The notes: a model not told the origin generated them from the letters alone. Positions 44,778-53,362 are shown, counted from the first letter of the stretch. The stretch: 64,000 bases of DNA from Sphingomonas sp. OV641 (GCF_900109205.1 NZ_FNZB01000002.1:434001-498000), one strand, 5' to 3'. Numbers and translations are program-made.

Positions 44778-47246
44778 ATGGTAAGTTTCTCTAACAAGGC
44801 GCTTTTGCTTGCCGCGAGCGCTGCGTTTGCCGTGGCGGCGCAGGGCGTCTCGGCGCAGGCGATGTCGCCAGAAGCGCAGACTGGGGAGCCGGCAGCGGCA
44901 CAGGAGACGGCGCCGGCACCGGGTGTCGCGGCCGAATCGGCCGAATCGGCTGATGCCTCGATGGGCGACATCGTTGTCACCGCGCAGAAGCGCAGCGAAC
45001 GCCTCCAGGACGTGCCACTGGCCGTCTCCGTCGTGGGCGGTGAGGCGCTGGCCAATACCGGCGCGCCCGGCCTCGAAGGCGCGACGACGCTGGTGCCCGC
45101 ACTCAACATCCTGAAATCGGGCACGACGCTCAATCAATCGCTGTTCCTGCGCGGTGTCGGCACCACCACCTTCTCGATCGCTGGCGAGCCCTCGGTTTCG
45201 GCGGTGGTCGACGGTGTGGTGCTGGCGCGCACCGGCGAGGCGTTCGGCGATCTCGTCGACGTGGAGCGGATGGAAGTGCTGCGCGGGCCGCAGGGCACGC
45301 TGTTCGGCAAGAATGCCTCCGCCGGCGTGATCAACATCGTCACCAAGCAGCCGGAGCGGGAATTCGGCGGCTATCTGGAAGGCAGCTATTTCACCGGCGG
45401 AGACGAGGCGCGCGTCCGCGGTGCCCTCAACGTGCCGATCACCGACAACCTGCTGTCGCGCTTTACCGGCTTCTACAGCCGGTATGACGGTAACATCCGC
45501 AACGACGCCTTCGATGGCCGCCGCGTCAACGGCTATGAGCATGTCGGCGGTCGCGTCCAGCTGAAGTGGATGCCCAGCGATGCGACCACCGTCGCCTTCA
45601 TCGCCGATTATCGCAAGAACGACGATAATTGCTGCGCCGAGGTGATCGGGACCGGCCCGCTCAACGGCGCCGGCGAGCCGATCACCAGCCCGATCTCCGC
45701 CGTGCTGCCGGCGCCGCGCGGCGATGAGACGCGCCGGGTGAACCAGAACCTGATCACGCGGACTGAGGAGGAAAGCTACGGCGCCTCGCTGCAGATCGAT
45801 ACCGAACTCGGCAATCAGACGGTCACCAGCATCACCGCCTATCGCGAATATTCGAACACTGAGATCCGCGATGGTGACTTCCTGGCCGCGCCCTATGTCG
45901 GCTTTACGCAGCTTCACGATCTCGGGCCGCAGACCGGCGATACCTTCAGCCAGGAACTGCGCCTGACCTCGCCGTCGCAGCAGTTCATCTCCTATGTCGT
46001 CGGCCTCTATTATTCGCGCGCCGCGTCGGAGCGGACCTTTTCGCGCTCGGTGGTGAACTGCAACGCGGCCACCACGCCGACCACGCTGATCCCGTGCGGC
46101 AGCGCTGGCGCACCGGCGACCACCAATCCGTTCGGTGTCGCGACGTTCGGCTCGGTGTTTCAGAATATCGCCGCGTTCAGCCAGTTCACCGTCAACTTCA
46201 CTGATCGGTTCCGCTTCATTGGCGGGCTGCGCTACACCACCGATCAGCTCAACGTGTGGCACCGTCGCGCGACGACGCTGGCCGGCCCCGGCGTGAATGC
46301 GAACTTCGATCAGGGCGTGTTTGATCGCTACAATGAGCTGCTCGCCGCCGGCGTGGCGCCGGGCGCCGCACAGACCCAGGCGGTCGCCGCTTCGAATGGC
46401 ATCGCGTGGCGCGGCAAGACCACCAACGACAATTGGTCGGGCAAGGCCTCGCTGCAATTCGACGTCAGCCGTGATGTGGTCGCCTACGGCGGCTGGACGC
46501 GCGGCTACAAGGGTCCGGCGTTCAACGTCTTCTACAATCTGAACGCCAACGGCACGAACGTGATCGCCGCGGAAACGTCGGACAGCTACGAGATCGGCCT
46601 CAAGAACACGCTGTTCAACGGCCTGCTGACGCTGAACCTTGCGGCCTTCTACGCCAAGTACGACAATTTCCAGGCGAACAACCCGGATCTCGTCGCCGGC
46701 GTGGTGGTCACCCGCTTCACCAACGCGGGTGAAGTCTCGACCCGCGGCGTGGAGGCGGACATCGTGCTGCGGCCGGCCGACGACCTGTCGATCTCGGGCG
46801 GCCTCGCCTACACCGACGCGCATGTCGACCGCTTCTTCCAGGCGCCCGGCGCCCCGGTGACGGCGGTAATTCCGGCGGGCACCTCTCTGCCCTTCGCGCC
46901 GGAATGGAAGGGCTCGCTGGGCGTGGATTATCGCTGGCGCACTGGCGGCGCGGTGGACGTGTTCCTCGGTGCGCAGGGCAATTATCAGTCGAAGCAGCTC
47001 GCGCTCTTCTCGCCGGATGCGGTGCAGCGTCAGCTGGGCACGATCGACGGCTACGGCCTCGTCAACCTGTCGGCCGGGGTGGGCGACCAGGACGATCGCT
47101 TCCGCCTGACCTTCCAGGTCCGCAACCTGTTCGACCAGAGCTACGCCGCCGCGATCCAGAACGGCGGTCCTGCAGGCAGCTACCGCTATCAGATCCCGCG
47201 CGACGCCGACCGCTATTACGGCGTCACCGGCCGCATCAACTTCTGA
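44778..47246 (+). CDS. TonB-dependent receptor, probable sulfoquinovoside outer-membrane transporter
   Basis: An 822-residue receptor. The signal peptide (ALLLAASAAFAVAAQGVSAQ) is followed by an Ala/Pro linker and the TonB box/plug DIVVTAQKRSERLQDVPLAV and MEVLRGPQGTLFGKNASAGV. The barrel ends DADRYYGVTGRINF with terminal Phe. The start ATG 44778 has AGGAGAGGG just upstream. It is divergent from the sulfoquinovose operon and shares the operator at 44613-44630, so it should be induced with the catabolic genes and bring SQ or SQ-glycerol across the outer membrane. A perfect terminator follows. Confidence 0.93.
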   Translation: MVSFSNKALLLAASAAFAVAAQGVSAQAMSPEAQTGEPAAAQETAPAPGVAAESAESADASMGDIVVTAQKRSERLQDVPLAVSVVGGEALANTGAPGLEGATTLVPALNILKSGTTLNQSLFLRGVGTTTFSIAGEPSVSAVVDGVVLARTGEAFGDLVDVERMEVLRGPQGTLFGKNASAGVINIVTKQPEREFGGYLEGSYFTGGDEARVRGALNVPITDNLLSRFTGFYSRYDGNIRNDAFDGRRVNGYEHVGGRVQLKWMPSDATTVAFIADYRKNDDNCCAEVIGTGPLNGAGEPITSPISAVLPAPRGDETRRVNQNLITRTEEESYGASLQIDTELGNQTVTSITAYREYSNTEIRDGDFLAAPYVGFTQLHDLGPQTGDTFSQELRLTSPSQQFISYVVGLYYSRAASERTFSRSVVNCNAATTPTTLIPCGSAGAPATTNPFGVATFGSVFQNIAAFSQFTVNFTDRFRFIGGLRYTTDQLNVWHRRATTLAGPGVNANFDQGVFDRYNELLAAGVAPGAAQTQAVAASNGIAWRGKTTNDNWSGKASLQFDVSRDVVAYGGWTRGYKGPAFNVFYNLNANGTNVIAAETSDSYEIGLKNTLFNGLLTLNLAAFYAKYDNFQANNPDLVAGVVVTRFTNAGEVSTRGVEADIVLRPADDLSISGGLAYTDAHVDRFFQAPGAPVTAVIPAGTSLPFAPEWKGSLGVDYRWRTGGAVDVFLGAQGNYQSKQLALFSPDAVQRQLGTIDGYGLVNLSAGVGDQDDRFRLTFQVRNLFDQSYAAAIQNGGPAGSYRYQIPRDADRYYGVTGRINF

Positions 47247-47272
47247 CGCCCCCTCCCCAAGTCAGAAGCCCT

Positions 47273-47301
47273 AGCCCCCGGAGCAATCCGGGGGCTTTTT
47301 T
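47273..47301 (+). terminator. Rho-independent terminator of the TBDR gene
   Basis: A perfect 10-bp stem (AGCCCCCGGA with TCCGGGGGCT, loop GCAA) is followed by a six-T run at 47296-47301. Confidence 0.92.
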
Positions 47302-47343
47302 CGTGCGGAATAACGAGGGTGCACCCACGCCCACACTCCAAGC

Positions 47344-47370
47344 CGTCATCCCGGCGAAGGCGGGGATCCA
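47344..47370. repeat. Extragenic repeat arm (CGTCATCCCGGCGAAGGCGG type)
   Basis: A single arm of the same family as 1771-1862 and 50904-50930, continuing to GGATCCA. Confidence 0.55.
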
Positions 47371-47467
47371 TGGTTCCGCAAATATTGCAACCGTGAGAAC
47401 GCACCAGTGTGCTGCATTCGTCAGACCGTAAATGGTGGGAAGCGGACTTTTCTGCTATCGAGGGTTG

Positions 47468-47893
47468 ATGACGGACACGGCAGTCACGCATACTTCCCAG
47501 CCGGGAAAAGCGATCGGCTCTTTCGTAGGCCAATTGCTAATGGCGGCGACGTTGACGGCGATTGCGGGCGCGCTGGGCAATAGCTTCTACGAGTTCTTCT
47601 TTGATCCAGAGGCTTTCGCGGCTGGACCAGTCTTCGCGCGAGCGGCCTTCGCGATCGCTTTTCCGTTCCCCTTCATTCTTGCAGCCCTGTTGGTCGTTGG
47701 CACGCCTACGGCTCTCCTCTTGCGTCGCCTTCACCTCGACAACCTCATTGTCTTCGGTTTGGTAGGAGCATTCGCAGGTGTCGCGATCGGTCTTGCGCTG
47801 GCGAGCGGCCTTCCAGGCCTGCAGACAGTCTTTAGCATTTACGGCTGTGTGTCTGCGGTGACCTACTGGGCGTTGCAACAGCGCAAGGCTTGA
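47468..47893 (+). CDS. Hypothetical four-TM membrane protein
   Basis: A 141-residue protein with about four hydrophobic segments (LLMAATLTAIAGALG, AAFAIAFPFPFILAALLVVG, LIVFGLVGAFAGVAIGLALA, VFSIYGCVSAVTYWAL). ATG 47468 follows AGGGTTG and matches the start of the cytosolic N-terminus MTDTAVTHTSQPGK; the frame opens at 47432. I recognise no family. It lies with the next hypothetical gene as a small interruption between the receptor and the importer of the sulfoquinovose locus, and its codon use is weaker than its neighbours. Confidence 0.6.
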   Translation: MTDTAVTHTSQPGKAIGSFVGQLLMAATLTAIAGALGNSFYEFFFDPEAFAAGPVFARAAFAIAFPFPFILAALLVVGTPTALLLRRLHLDNLIVFGLVGAFAGVAIGLALASGLPGLQTVFSIYGCVSAVTYWALQQRKA

Positions 47894-47946
47894 TGTCCGC
47901 TTCTGGGGCGTGAGCGGAATGTCGGAGTTCGGCGGGCTTGGGGTGG

Positions 47947-48297
47947 TTAGCGGACGTTGTCACCGCAACCGATCGCCTCGGCTTCATTAACCTTGGAAAC
48001 CACAAAGATGGGGCGTCCTAGCTCTGTCGCTCCATTCATCTTTCCAGCGACGCGCAGGTGAAGGCACTGCGGCTCCATCGTTTCGGGCGTGATTGGCGCA
48101 AGTGCATAGAGCCGCTGACGGTCTCGCGCCGCTGGCACTCGAAGCTCAAATACATCTCCGTTGGATGTCTCTAAGTGAGCATGCTCGCCAGTGTGGAAGA
48201 TGCCACTTTTGACGATTGAGTCAGAGGGCTGACCAAAGCGAACGCTGGACGCGCAACCCGTCAGAAGCGCCATAGCAAGCAGTAGTCGAGACCTCAT
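47947..48297 (-). CDS. Hypothetical lipoprotein
   Basis: A 116-residue predicted lipoprotein. The signal MRSRLLLAMALLTGC has a standard lipobox (LTGC). The mature part is a small beta-rich domain (SGIFHTGEHAHLETSNGDVF, ELRVPAARDRQRLYALAPIT) with two further cysteines near the ends (PQCLHL and IGCGDN) that could form a disulfide. No family recognised. It is convergent with the membrane protein gene and has no functional link to the locus that I can see. Confidence 0.6.
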   Translation of the reverse strand: MRSRLLLAMALLTGCASSVRFGQPSDSIVKSGIFHTGEHAHLETSNGDVFELRVPAARDRQRLYALAPITPETMEPQCLHLRVAGKMNGATELGRPIFVVSKVNEAEAIGCGDNVR

Positions 48298-48476
48298 GTG
48301 AACAGAGGTGTCACATGGGAGCGATGGCCGCAATTCGGCGGAAGCGGTCGCGCTCAGCCAGCAGTCTTCCGAACCTGTTTCAGCATCCATCGTGACTTGA
48401 GCAACGTCCCGTCGACGGGGCGGTTCGATGCTGAAGCCAGCTCAGGGTGAGGACACGTGGCTCGTCGCGACCGTTT

Positions 48477-49751
48477 TCAATGTCCCGCCCGCGCCACCTT
48501 CGCCGTCCCCGGCTCCGCCACCACCAGCTTCGGCACGAGCAGGTGGATCAGCAGCAGTGCGACCAGATACGAACCCCCGCAGATCAGCAGCATCGGCGTA
48601 TAGCCATGGCCGTTGTCGAGCGACCAGCCGGCCAGCTCGATCATGCCCATGCCGCTGAGATTGCCGGCAAATGCGCCGATGCCGATCGCCGTTCCGATCA
48701 TCCGTGATGGAAAGATATCGGCGGTCATCGCAAAGACGTTGGTGGAGAAGCCCTGGTGCGCGAACAGGCCCAGCCCAAGCAGCCCCGCCGCCACCCAAGG
48801 GTCGCCCGTCAGCAGTACCAGCGGCACTGGCAGGATCAGCAGCGCGTAGAGCAGCATCGATCCCTTGCGCGCGCGGTTCACGTCGACTCCCCGCCGCAGC
48901 AGGTATGTCGGCAGGATTCCGCCGCTGAGGCTGCCCAGCGCGGCAAGGAAATAGATGGTCGCGATCGGCAGGCCGAGGCTTCCCTGGCTCATGCCGAACA
49001 TGCGGTGGAACAGGTCGGGCATGAAGAACAGGAGGAACCACCACACCTGGTCGCTCAGTGCCTTGGCCGCGATCACCGCCCATTGCCGCCGGTCGCGCAG
49101 CAGCGACGACCATGGCACCGATGCGCCGCGGTCCCCGTCCGCGCTGCCCGCCGCGCCGGGTGTCTTCGACGTGCGCGGGGTGACGGCGAACCACGCCAAG
49201 ACCCACACGAGTCCCAGTCCGCCCGCGATCAGGAACGCCGCGCGCCAGCCGAGCGCCAGCGCCAGCGCCGGGATCGTCAAGGGCGCGACCACCGCGCCGA
49301 AATTCGATGCCATGTTACCGACGCCGAGCATCAAAGATCGCTGCTCGGGCGGGAAATAGGTCGCGGCCGTCTTCACCTGCGCCGGCGTGCCGATCGATTC
49401 GGCCGCGCCCAGCGCCGCGCGCACGCCGACGAATCCGCCGACGCTCGTGACAAAGGCATGGGCCATGCCGGCAAGGCTCCACGCGCCCACGCCGATCGCA
49501 AACCCGCGCCTCAGGCCGATGCGGTCGATGAACCAGCCGGTGCCAAGGAACGCCACCGCCGCGGAGAATTGGAATGCGGACGCCATGTGGCTGTAGTCGC
49601 GGTCGCTCCAGCCGAACTCGCTCTGCAACATCGGTTTCAACAGCGCGATGATCTGCCGGTCGACGTAGTTGAGCATGATCGCCGTGAAGGCCAGCCCCAC
49701 GATCAACAGCCGGCGCGTATTGCCGATGCCTTCCACTATCATCCTCTCCAT
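48477..49751 (-). CDS. MFS transporter (ExuT/anion:cation symporter type), probable sulfoquinovose importer
   Basis: A 424-residue, 12-segment importer. LLIVGLAFTAIMLNYVDRQI, WFIDRIGLRRGFAIGVGAWS and RAALGAAESIGTPAQVKTAA are the marks of the hexuronate/organic-anion symporter group, suited to an anionic sugar such as sulfoquinovose. Of the possible starts, ATG 49751 is preferred (TTAAGG 4 nt upstream); ATG 49742 is the alternative. The LacI-type operator at 49758-49773 is immediately upstream, tying it to the catabolic operon. In Agrobacterium uptake is by an ABC system, so an MFS plus receptor is a different entry route. Confidence 0.87.
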   Translation of the reverse strand: MERMIVEGIGNTRRLLIVGLAFTAIMLNYVDRQIIALLKPMLQSEFGWSDRDYSHMASAFQFSAAVAFLGTGWFIDRIGLRRGFAIGVGAWSLAGMAHAFVTSVGGFVGVRAALGAAESIGTPAQVKTAATYFPPEQRSLMLGVGNMASNFGAVVAPLTIPALALALGWRAAFLIAGGLGLVWVLAWFAVTPRTSKTPGAAGSADGDRGASVPWSSLLRDRRQWAVIAAKALSDQVWWFLLFFMPDLFHRMFGMSQGSLGLPIATIYFLAALGSLSGGILPTYLLRRGVDVNRARKGSMLLYALLILPVPLVLLTGDPWVAAGLLGLGLFAHQGFSTNVFAMTADIFPSRMIGTAIGIGAFAGNLSGMGMIELAGWSLDNGHGYTPMLLICGGSYLVALLLIHLLVPKLVVAEPGTAKVARAGH

Positions 49752-49757
49752 CAACCT

Positions 49758-49773
49758 TAAGACAACGGTGTCA
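49758..49773. promoter_or_regulatory. Second LacI-type operator, upstream of the MFS importer
   Basis: TAAGACAACGGTGTCA on the plus strand is TGACACCGTTGTCTTA on the minus strand. It shares 15 consecutive bases (GACACCGTTGTCTTA) with the operator at 44613-44630. Confidence 0.72.
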
Positions 49774-49791
49774 CCCAAGACACGACATTAA

Positions 49792-50835
49792 TCAACCGGT
49801 TGGTGGCGCGGATGAGGCGCGTGGCACCACTTCATGGGCGAGCAGGCGCCGCTGCGGCCCTTCGCCCTGCGCCGGGGAGAGGAGCAGGTCGGTCGCCGCT
49901 TCGGCCAGCGCGCGCACCGGCTGGCGCACCGTCGTCAGTGCGGGCCAGACGATCGTCGCGGTCGGCCCGTCGTCAAACCCTGCGACGGACAATGCGCCGG
50001 GCACGCGCACGCCGCGGCGATGCGCGGCGGCGAGCACGCCCGCCGCCATGTCGTCGCTCGAGGCAAAGATCGCGGTCGGCGGCTGCGACAGCGACAGTAA
50101 CGCGTCGGCCGCCGCCTCCCCCGAGGCCACGTCGAACTGTCCCTGGCGAATCAGATCAAGGTCGATCTCCACCGCCTGCTCGCCCAGCGCGCCGATATAT
50201 CCCGCCAGCCGCTGGCCCGATGCCGCATAGCTGCGATCGCCGACGATGAAGCCGATGCGGCGGTGCCCCAGGCCGAGCAGGTGCGTCGTCATGTCAAAGG
50301 CGGCGCGCTCATTGTCGATCAGCGCCGCCGGCCCTTCGTCGATCCGCAGTCCCGGCTGCAGCCGGACAAAGGGCGTGCCACGCCGCGTCAGTTCGTCGAG
50401 CACCCGGGTGTCGTCACATGCCGGCGGAGCCAGCACCAGCCCATCGGGATTCGCCTGATCGAGCAGCGCCACGATATCGTCGAACAGCGTCGGCGAGGCA
50501 CGATCATAAGGCTGCGCGATCATGCGGATCTTGTCGCGCGCACAGCGTTCGCGCACGCCGAACTGGATCTCGTACACATACCAGGGATTGGGATTGTCGC
50601 AGATCAGCGCGATCTGGTGCGATTTGTGTCCCGCCAGCGCCCGCGCGGCGTGACTGGGCTTGAAGCCGATCTCCGTCATCACCTGACGCACCCGCTCGCG
50701 CTTGTCGGCGCTGACATATTGCTGGTCGTTGATGACGCGCGACACGGTCTTGATCGATACCCCCGCAATCCGCGCGACATCGCGAATGGTAGGGCGCGCG
50801 GTCTCGGGAAAGGCGGTGCTCATGCCGTCGTCCAT
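49792..50835 (-). CDS. LacI family transcriptional regulator
   Basis: A 347-residue repressor. The N-terminal HTH TIRDVARIAGVSIKTVSRVI with hinge helix HAARALAGHK is followed by a periplasmic-binding-protein-like effector domain (IALICDNPNPWYVYEIQFGV, PPTAIFASSDDMAAGVLAAA, SVAGFDDGPTATIVWPALTT). ATG 50835 is used; ATG 50823 and 50868 are alternatives, and the last lies inside a palindrome. It is encoded just upstream of the MFS importer. It is the natural candidate to bind the two GACACCGTTGTC sites, with SQ or a derivative as inducer. Confidence 0.9.
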   Translation of the reverse strand: MDDGMSTAFPETARPTIRDVARIAGVSIKTVSRVINDQQYVSADKRERVRQVMTEIGFKPSHAARALAGHKSHQIALICDNPNPWYVYEIQFGVRERCARDKIRMIAQPYDRASPTLFDDIVALLDQANPDGLVLAPPACDDTRVLDELTRRGTPFVRLQPGLRIDEGPAALIDNERAAFDMTTHLLGLGHRRIGFIVGDRSYAASGQRLAGYIGALGEQAVEIDLDLIRQGQFDVASGEAAADALLSLSQPPTAIFASSDDMAAGVLAAAHRRGVRVPGALSVAGFDDGPTATIVWPALTTVRQPVRALAEAATDLLLSPAQGEGPQRRLLAHEVVPRASSAPPTG

Positions 50836-50853
50836 AAGCGAGGCCTGCGCATC

Positions 50854-50867
50854 TGTCCCATAGGACA
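50854..50867. promoter_or_regulatory. Palindrome upstream of the LacI gene
   Basis: TGTCCCATAGGACA has perfect 5-bp inverted arms (TGTCC/GGACA) 19 bp ahead of the chosen start. It could be an autoregulatory site, but it differs from the two shared operators. Confidence 0.35.
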
Positions 50868-50903
50868 TAATGCCCGACGAGCGATCGCGGCGGATCCCCC
50901 GCC

Positions 50904-50930
50904 CGTCATTCCTGCGAAGGCGGGGATGAC
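50904..50930. repeat. Extragenic repeat arm (CGTCATTCCTGCGAAGGCGG type)
   Basis: The arm ends GGATGAC and is related to 47344-47370 and to the right arm at 1837-1862. Confidence 0.55.
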
Positions 50931-51084
50931 AACCGGATGGCTGGCTCGGTGGCCGCCACCCCACCCTCCCATCGCCCTGAGCTCGTTTTCGGGTTAACCT
51001 CGCCTCCGCGAAGCTCCAGGAGGCATGATCAACGACCGCTAACGCCCACTTGCGGACATTCCCAAGCTGCCCGAAGCAGCGTCA

Positions 51085-51348
51085 ATGGACCTCCCATATG
51101 CCACGCTCGACGCCGCCCACCGGCATTCGGCCAATCACCGGGCGGAGTTAGAACGCAGCGATGTGTGTGGCTGCTTCTTCTGTAAAAAGACGTTTGAAGT
51201 CCGTGAGGTAGAAGAATGGGTCGAGGATGAGAGTGGGACCGCTCTTTGCCCTTATTGTGGCGTCGACTCGGTGATCGGCTCCGCATCTGGCTTTCCCGTT
51301 GACGACGCGGGGTTCATCCATGCGATGCATACCCGATGGTTTAGCTGA
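51085..51348 (+). CDS. Small cysteine-rich hypothetical protein
   Basis: An 87-residue protein with two Cys pairs spaced as in a zinc ribbon: CGCFFCKKTF (C28, C30 or C33) and ALCPYCGVDSVIG. The segment between them is acidic (VREVEEWVEDESG) and the C-terminus is AGFIHAMHTRWFS. It resembles the small uncharacterised cytoplasmic proteins with CxxC..CPYCG found scattered in proteobacteria. The function is unknown. It is transcribed opposite to its neighbours, between the LacI gene and the sulfite dehydrogenase genes. Confidence 0.6.
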   Translation: MDLPYATLDAAHRHSANHRAELERSDVCGCFFCKKTFEVREVEEWVEDESGTALCPYCGVDSVIGSASGFPVDDAGFIHAMHTRWFS

Positions 51349-51389
51349 CCATCCGCTTTCCTTTCCAAAGCGAACCGCGCCGCTCACCC

Positions 51390-51782
51390 CTACCGTCCCG
51401 CCAGATACCCCACGATCGGCGCCACCTCACCCTCCGCCACTGGCGCGTGATACGTATCGCGCATCTTCTCCACGATCGCCTGCCACTGCTCCCGCTTCAT
51501 CTTCGGCTGGGTCAGCACCATGCTCGCCGAATGGCACGCCACGCACCGCTGGTTGACCAGCGCGACGTTCGGCCCGTCCGGAAACACCGCCGCATCATCG
51601 GGCAGTTCCACCGCCGTCGACGTCAGCGTCACACCCCCGCCCGCCACCGACGCTGCCTCGGGCACGGCCGAGACAGCCACCGCAGGTGCCGCGGCGCGCT
51701 CGCGCCCGCTCACCGCCACCAGCACGGCCAACGTCGCCCCGATTAGCACCAGCGCGATCACCGCAAATCCCGGCGCGCGCAT
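51390..51782 (-). CDS. Cytochrome c subunit of sulfite dehydrogenase (SorB-like)
   Basis: A 130-residue c-type cytochrome. An N-terminal membrane anchor or signal (GFAVIALVLIGATLAVLVAV) is followed by an Ala/Val linker and one heme site RCVACH (C80, C83, H84). M95 or M107 is the likely distal ligand. It starts directly at the SorA-like stop (TGATG), so the two are translationally coupled. It would take electrons from sulfite oxidation and pass them to the respiratory chain. Confidence 0.85.
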   Translation of the reverse strand: MRAPGFAVIALVLIGATLAVLVAVSGRERAAAPAVAVSAVPEAASVAGGGVTLTSTAVELPDDAAVFPDGPNVALVNQRCVACHSASMVLTQPKMKREQWQAIVEKMRDTYHAPVAEGEVAPIVGYLAGR

Positions 51783-53017
51783 CAGCTGAGCCTCACGACC
51801 ACGGGCTCGACGCAGTTGCGCATATAGCCGCCCGGGTTCCAGTTCGCCTCCATCGGCTGAGTCTCTCCCTGCGTGTTGGTGCAGCGCGCCATCACCTTCA
51901 CGCGCCCCGGCCGCGGCACGTTCACCCGCGCGGTGAAGCGGCGGAAGCCGTAGCGATCATCCTCGCGGCCAAGCGTCGCCGGCTCCCACGTCCGGCCGCC
52001 GGTCGCCGATATGTCGACCCGCGCCACGCCCCTGTCGCCGCCCATCGCGATCCCCTCGATCGGCAGAACCGGATCATAGCCATAGGTCGCGCCATCGGCG
52101 ACGCTGGTGATCCACGATCGCGGGATCATCCGGTTGATCGGCTCGCTGGGAAAATCCTTCGATCCCGGCACCACATTTGCGCGCGGAGCGGTGGGGATCT
52201 TGTAGGCCTTGGCCATCCAGTAACGCTCGTCGGGCGCGGGCAGCACCTCGATCGTATCCACCGTCTTCATCCAATAGGTCGAGAACCAGCCCGGGACGAC
52301 CAGCCGCACGGGAAAGCCGTTGAGCAGCGGCAATTGCTCGCCATTCATCGCGAACGCCAGCATCACCTCGCCATCGCGCGCATGATCCACGCCTAGGGAC
52401 TTCTCGAAATCGGGCGCGCCCGCCACCAGCGGCTTGTCCATCGCGCCGACGCGCACCGCCACCGCGCCGCCGCGCACGCCGGCAAGGTCGAGCACATGGC
52501 GCAGCGGCACGCCCATCCATTTGGCATTGCCCATCGCGCCATGGCCCCATTGCGCGCCCGGCACGCGCGGCTGGAACAGCCCGCGCGAATTGCCCGAACA
52601 TTGGTTCACCGCCGCCAGCTCGATCCGCGGCATCCTGAGCAATTGCGCCAGCGAGATCGACAGCGGCCGTTCAACATGCCCGCCGACGCGGATGCGATAG
52701 GTCTCGACATCGACGCTCGTCGGCAGGTCGCCCCAATGCCAGCGGACGAAGAAACGGTCATTGGGCGTGTAGAGCGATTGCTGGAACACCTCCATTGGCG
52801 TCTCCAGCAGCGCCGGCCGCACGCGCTGCAGGATCATCGCGCCTTTCTGCGGAAAGTCGCTCGTCATCGCACGCCGGGACGGTCCACCGGGCAGTCGCAG
52901 GTCGACATCCGCGCCCAGCGCTCGCCCCGCCAGCATCGCGCCGCCACCGGCGATCCCCGCCGCCAGCAGCCGACGCCGAGAGACTGCACGCGCTTCGTGG
53001 AAATCAAGCCGATCCAT
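51782..53017 (-). CDS. Molybdopterin sulfite dehydrogenase catalytic subunit (SorA-like)
   Basis: A 411-residue periplasmic sulfite oxidase-family enzyme. A Tat signal (SRRRLLAAGIAGGGAMLAG) leads to the Moco domain, with the molybdenum-coordinating C140 in AVNQCSGNSRGLFQPRVPG, and a C-terminal dimerisation domain (VDISATGGRTWEPATLG). It oxidises sulfite to sulfate and hands electrons to the adjacent cytochrome c. In this locus the obvious source of sulfite is desulfonation of sulfoquinovose. SoxC of thiosulfate oxidation is similar, but no other sox genes are present. Confidence 0.88.
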   Translation of the reverse strand: MDRLDFHEARAVSRRRLLAAGIAGGGAMLAGRALGADVDLRLPGGPSRRAMTSDFPQKGAMILQRVRPALLETPMEVFQQSLYTPNDRFFVRWHWGDLPTSVDVETYRIRVGGHVERPLSISLAQLLRMPRIELAAVNQCSGNSRGLFQPRVPGAQWGHGAMGNAKWMGVPLRHVLDLAGVRGGAVAVRVGAMDKPLVAGAPDFEKSLGVDHARDGEVMLAFAMNGEQLPLLNGFPVRLVVPGWFSTYWMKTVDTIEVLPAPDERYWMAKAYKIPTAPRANVVPGSKDFPSEPINRMIPRSWITSVADGATYGYDPVLPIEGIAMGGDRGVARVDISATGGRTWEPATLGREDDRYGFRRFTARVNVPRPGRVKVMARCTNTQGETQPMEANWNPGGYMRNCVEPVVVRLS

Positions 53018-53362
53018 CGCCCACCGCTTCCTTGCTCCCTGTCACCTTAAAGCGAGTCGTCCACCAGTGTGGACACCCCATTCGTTCGTCCTGGGCCTGG
53101 CGAAGTACGCGCCCCGAGCGCGCCCCTCCGGCTCCGGCGCAGGTGGCCCTCCAGCGCACTTTACATCGTCGGCCGGGATCGTCCCGACATCCAGGGTTCG
53201 GCAGATCCGGCGCTGGTGAACCCGCGCAACCCTGGACCCCGGCACAGGCCTGGCCTGAGCTCTGCCGAAGGAGCCGGGGTCATGCACTCTGCGGCGCGGA
53301 CAAAGCTTTTCACAGGAGCTTCTCCGATGCCAGGCAGGCGCTTCGGGTTCGATAATCGAATC
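53018..53362. other. Spacer with degenerate extragenic repeats
   Basis: 345 bp without a gene. Degenerate arms resembling the TGAGCCTGTCGAAG repeat family are seen at about 53080-53101 (GTTCGTCCTGGGCCTGGCGA) and 53245-53282. No promoter or terminator is clear. Confidence 0.5.

Noticed and set aside
51782..53017. SoxC of a thiosulfate-oxidising Sox system
   Set aside because: No soxXYZAB genes nearby. The coupled single-heme cytochrome and the context fit SorAB-like sulfite dehydrogenase better.
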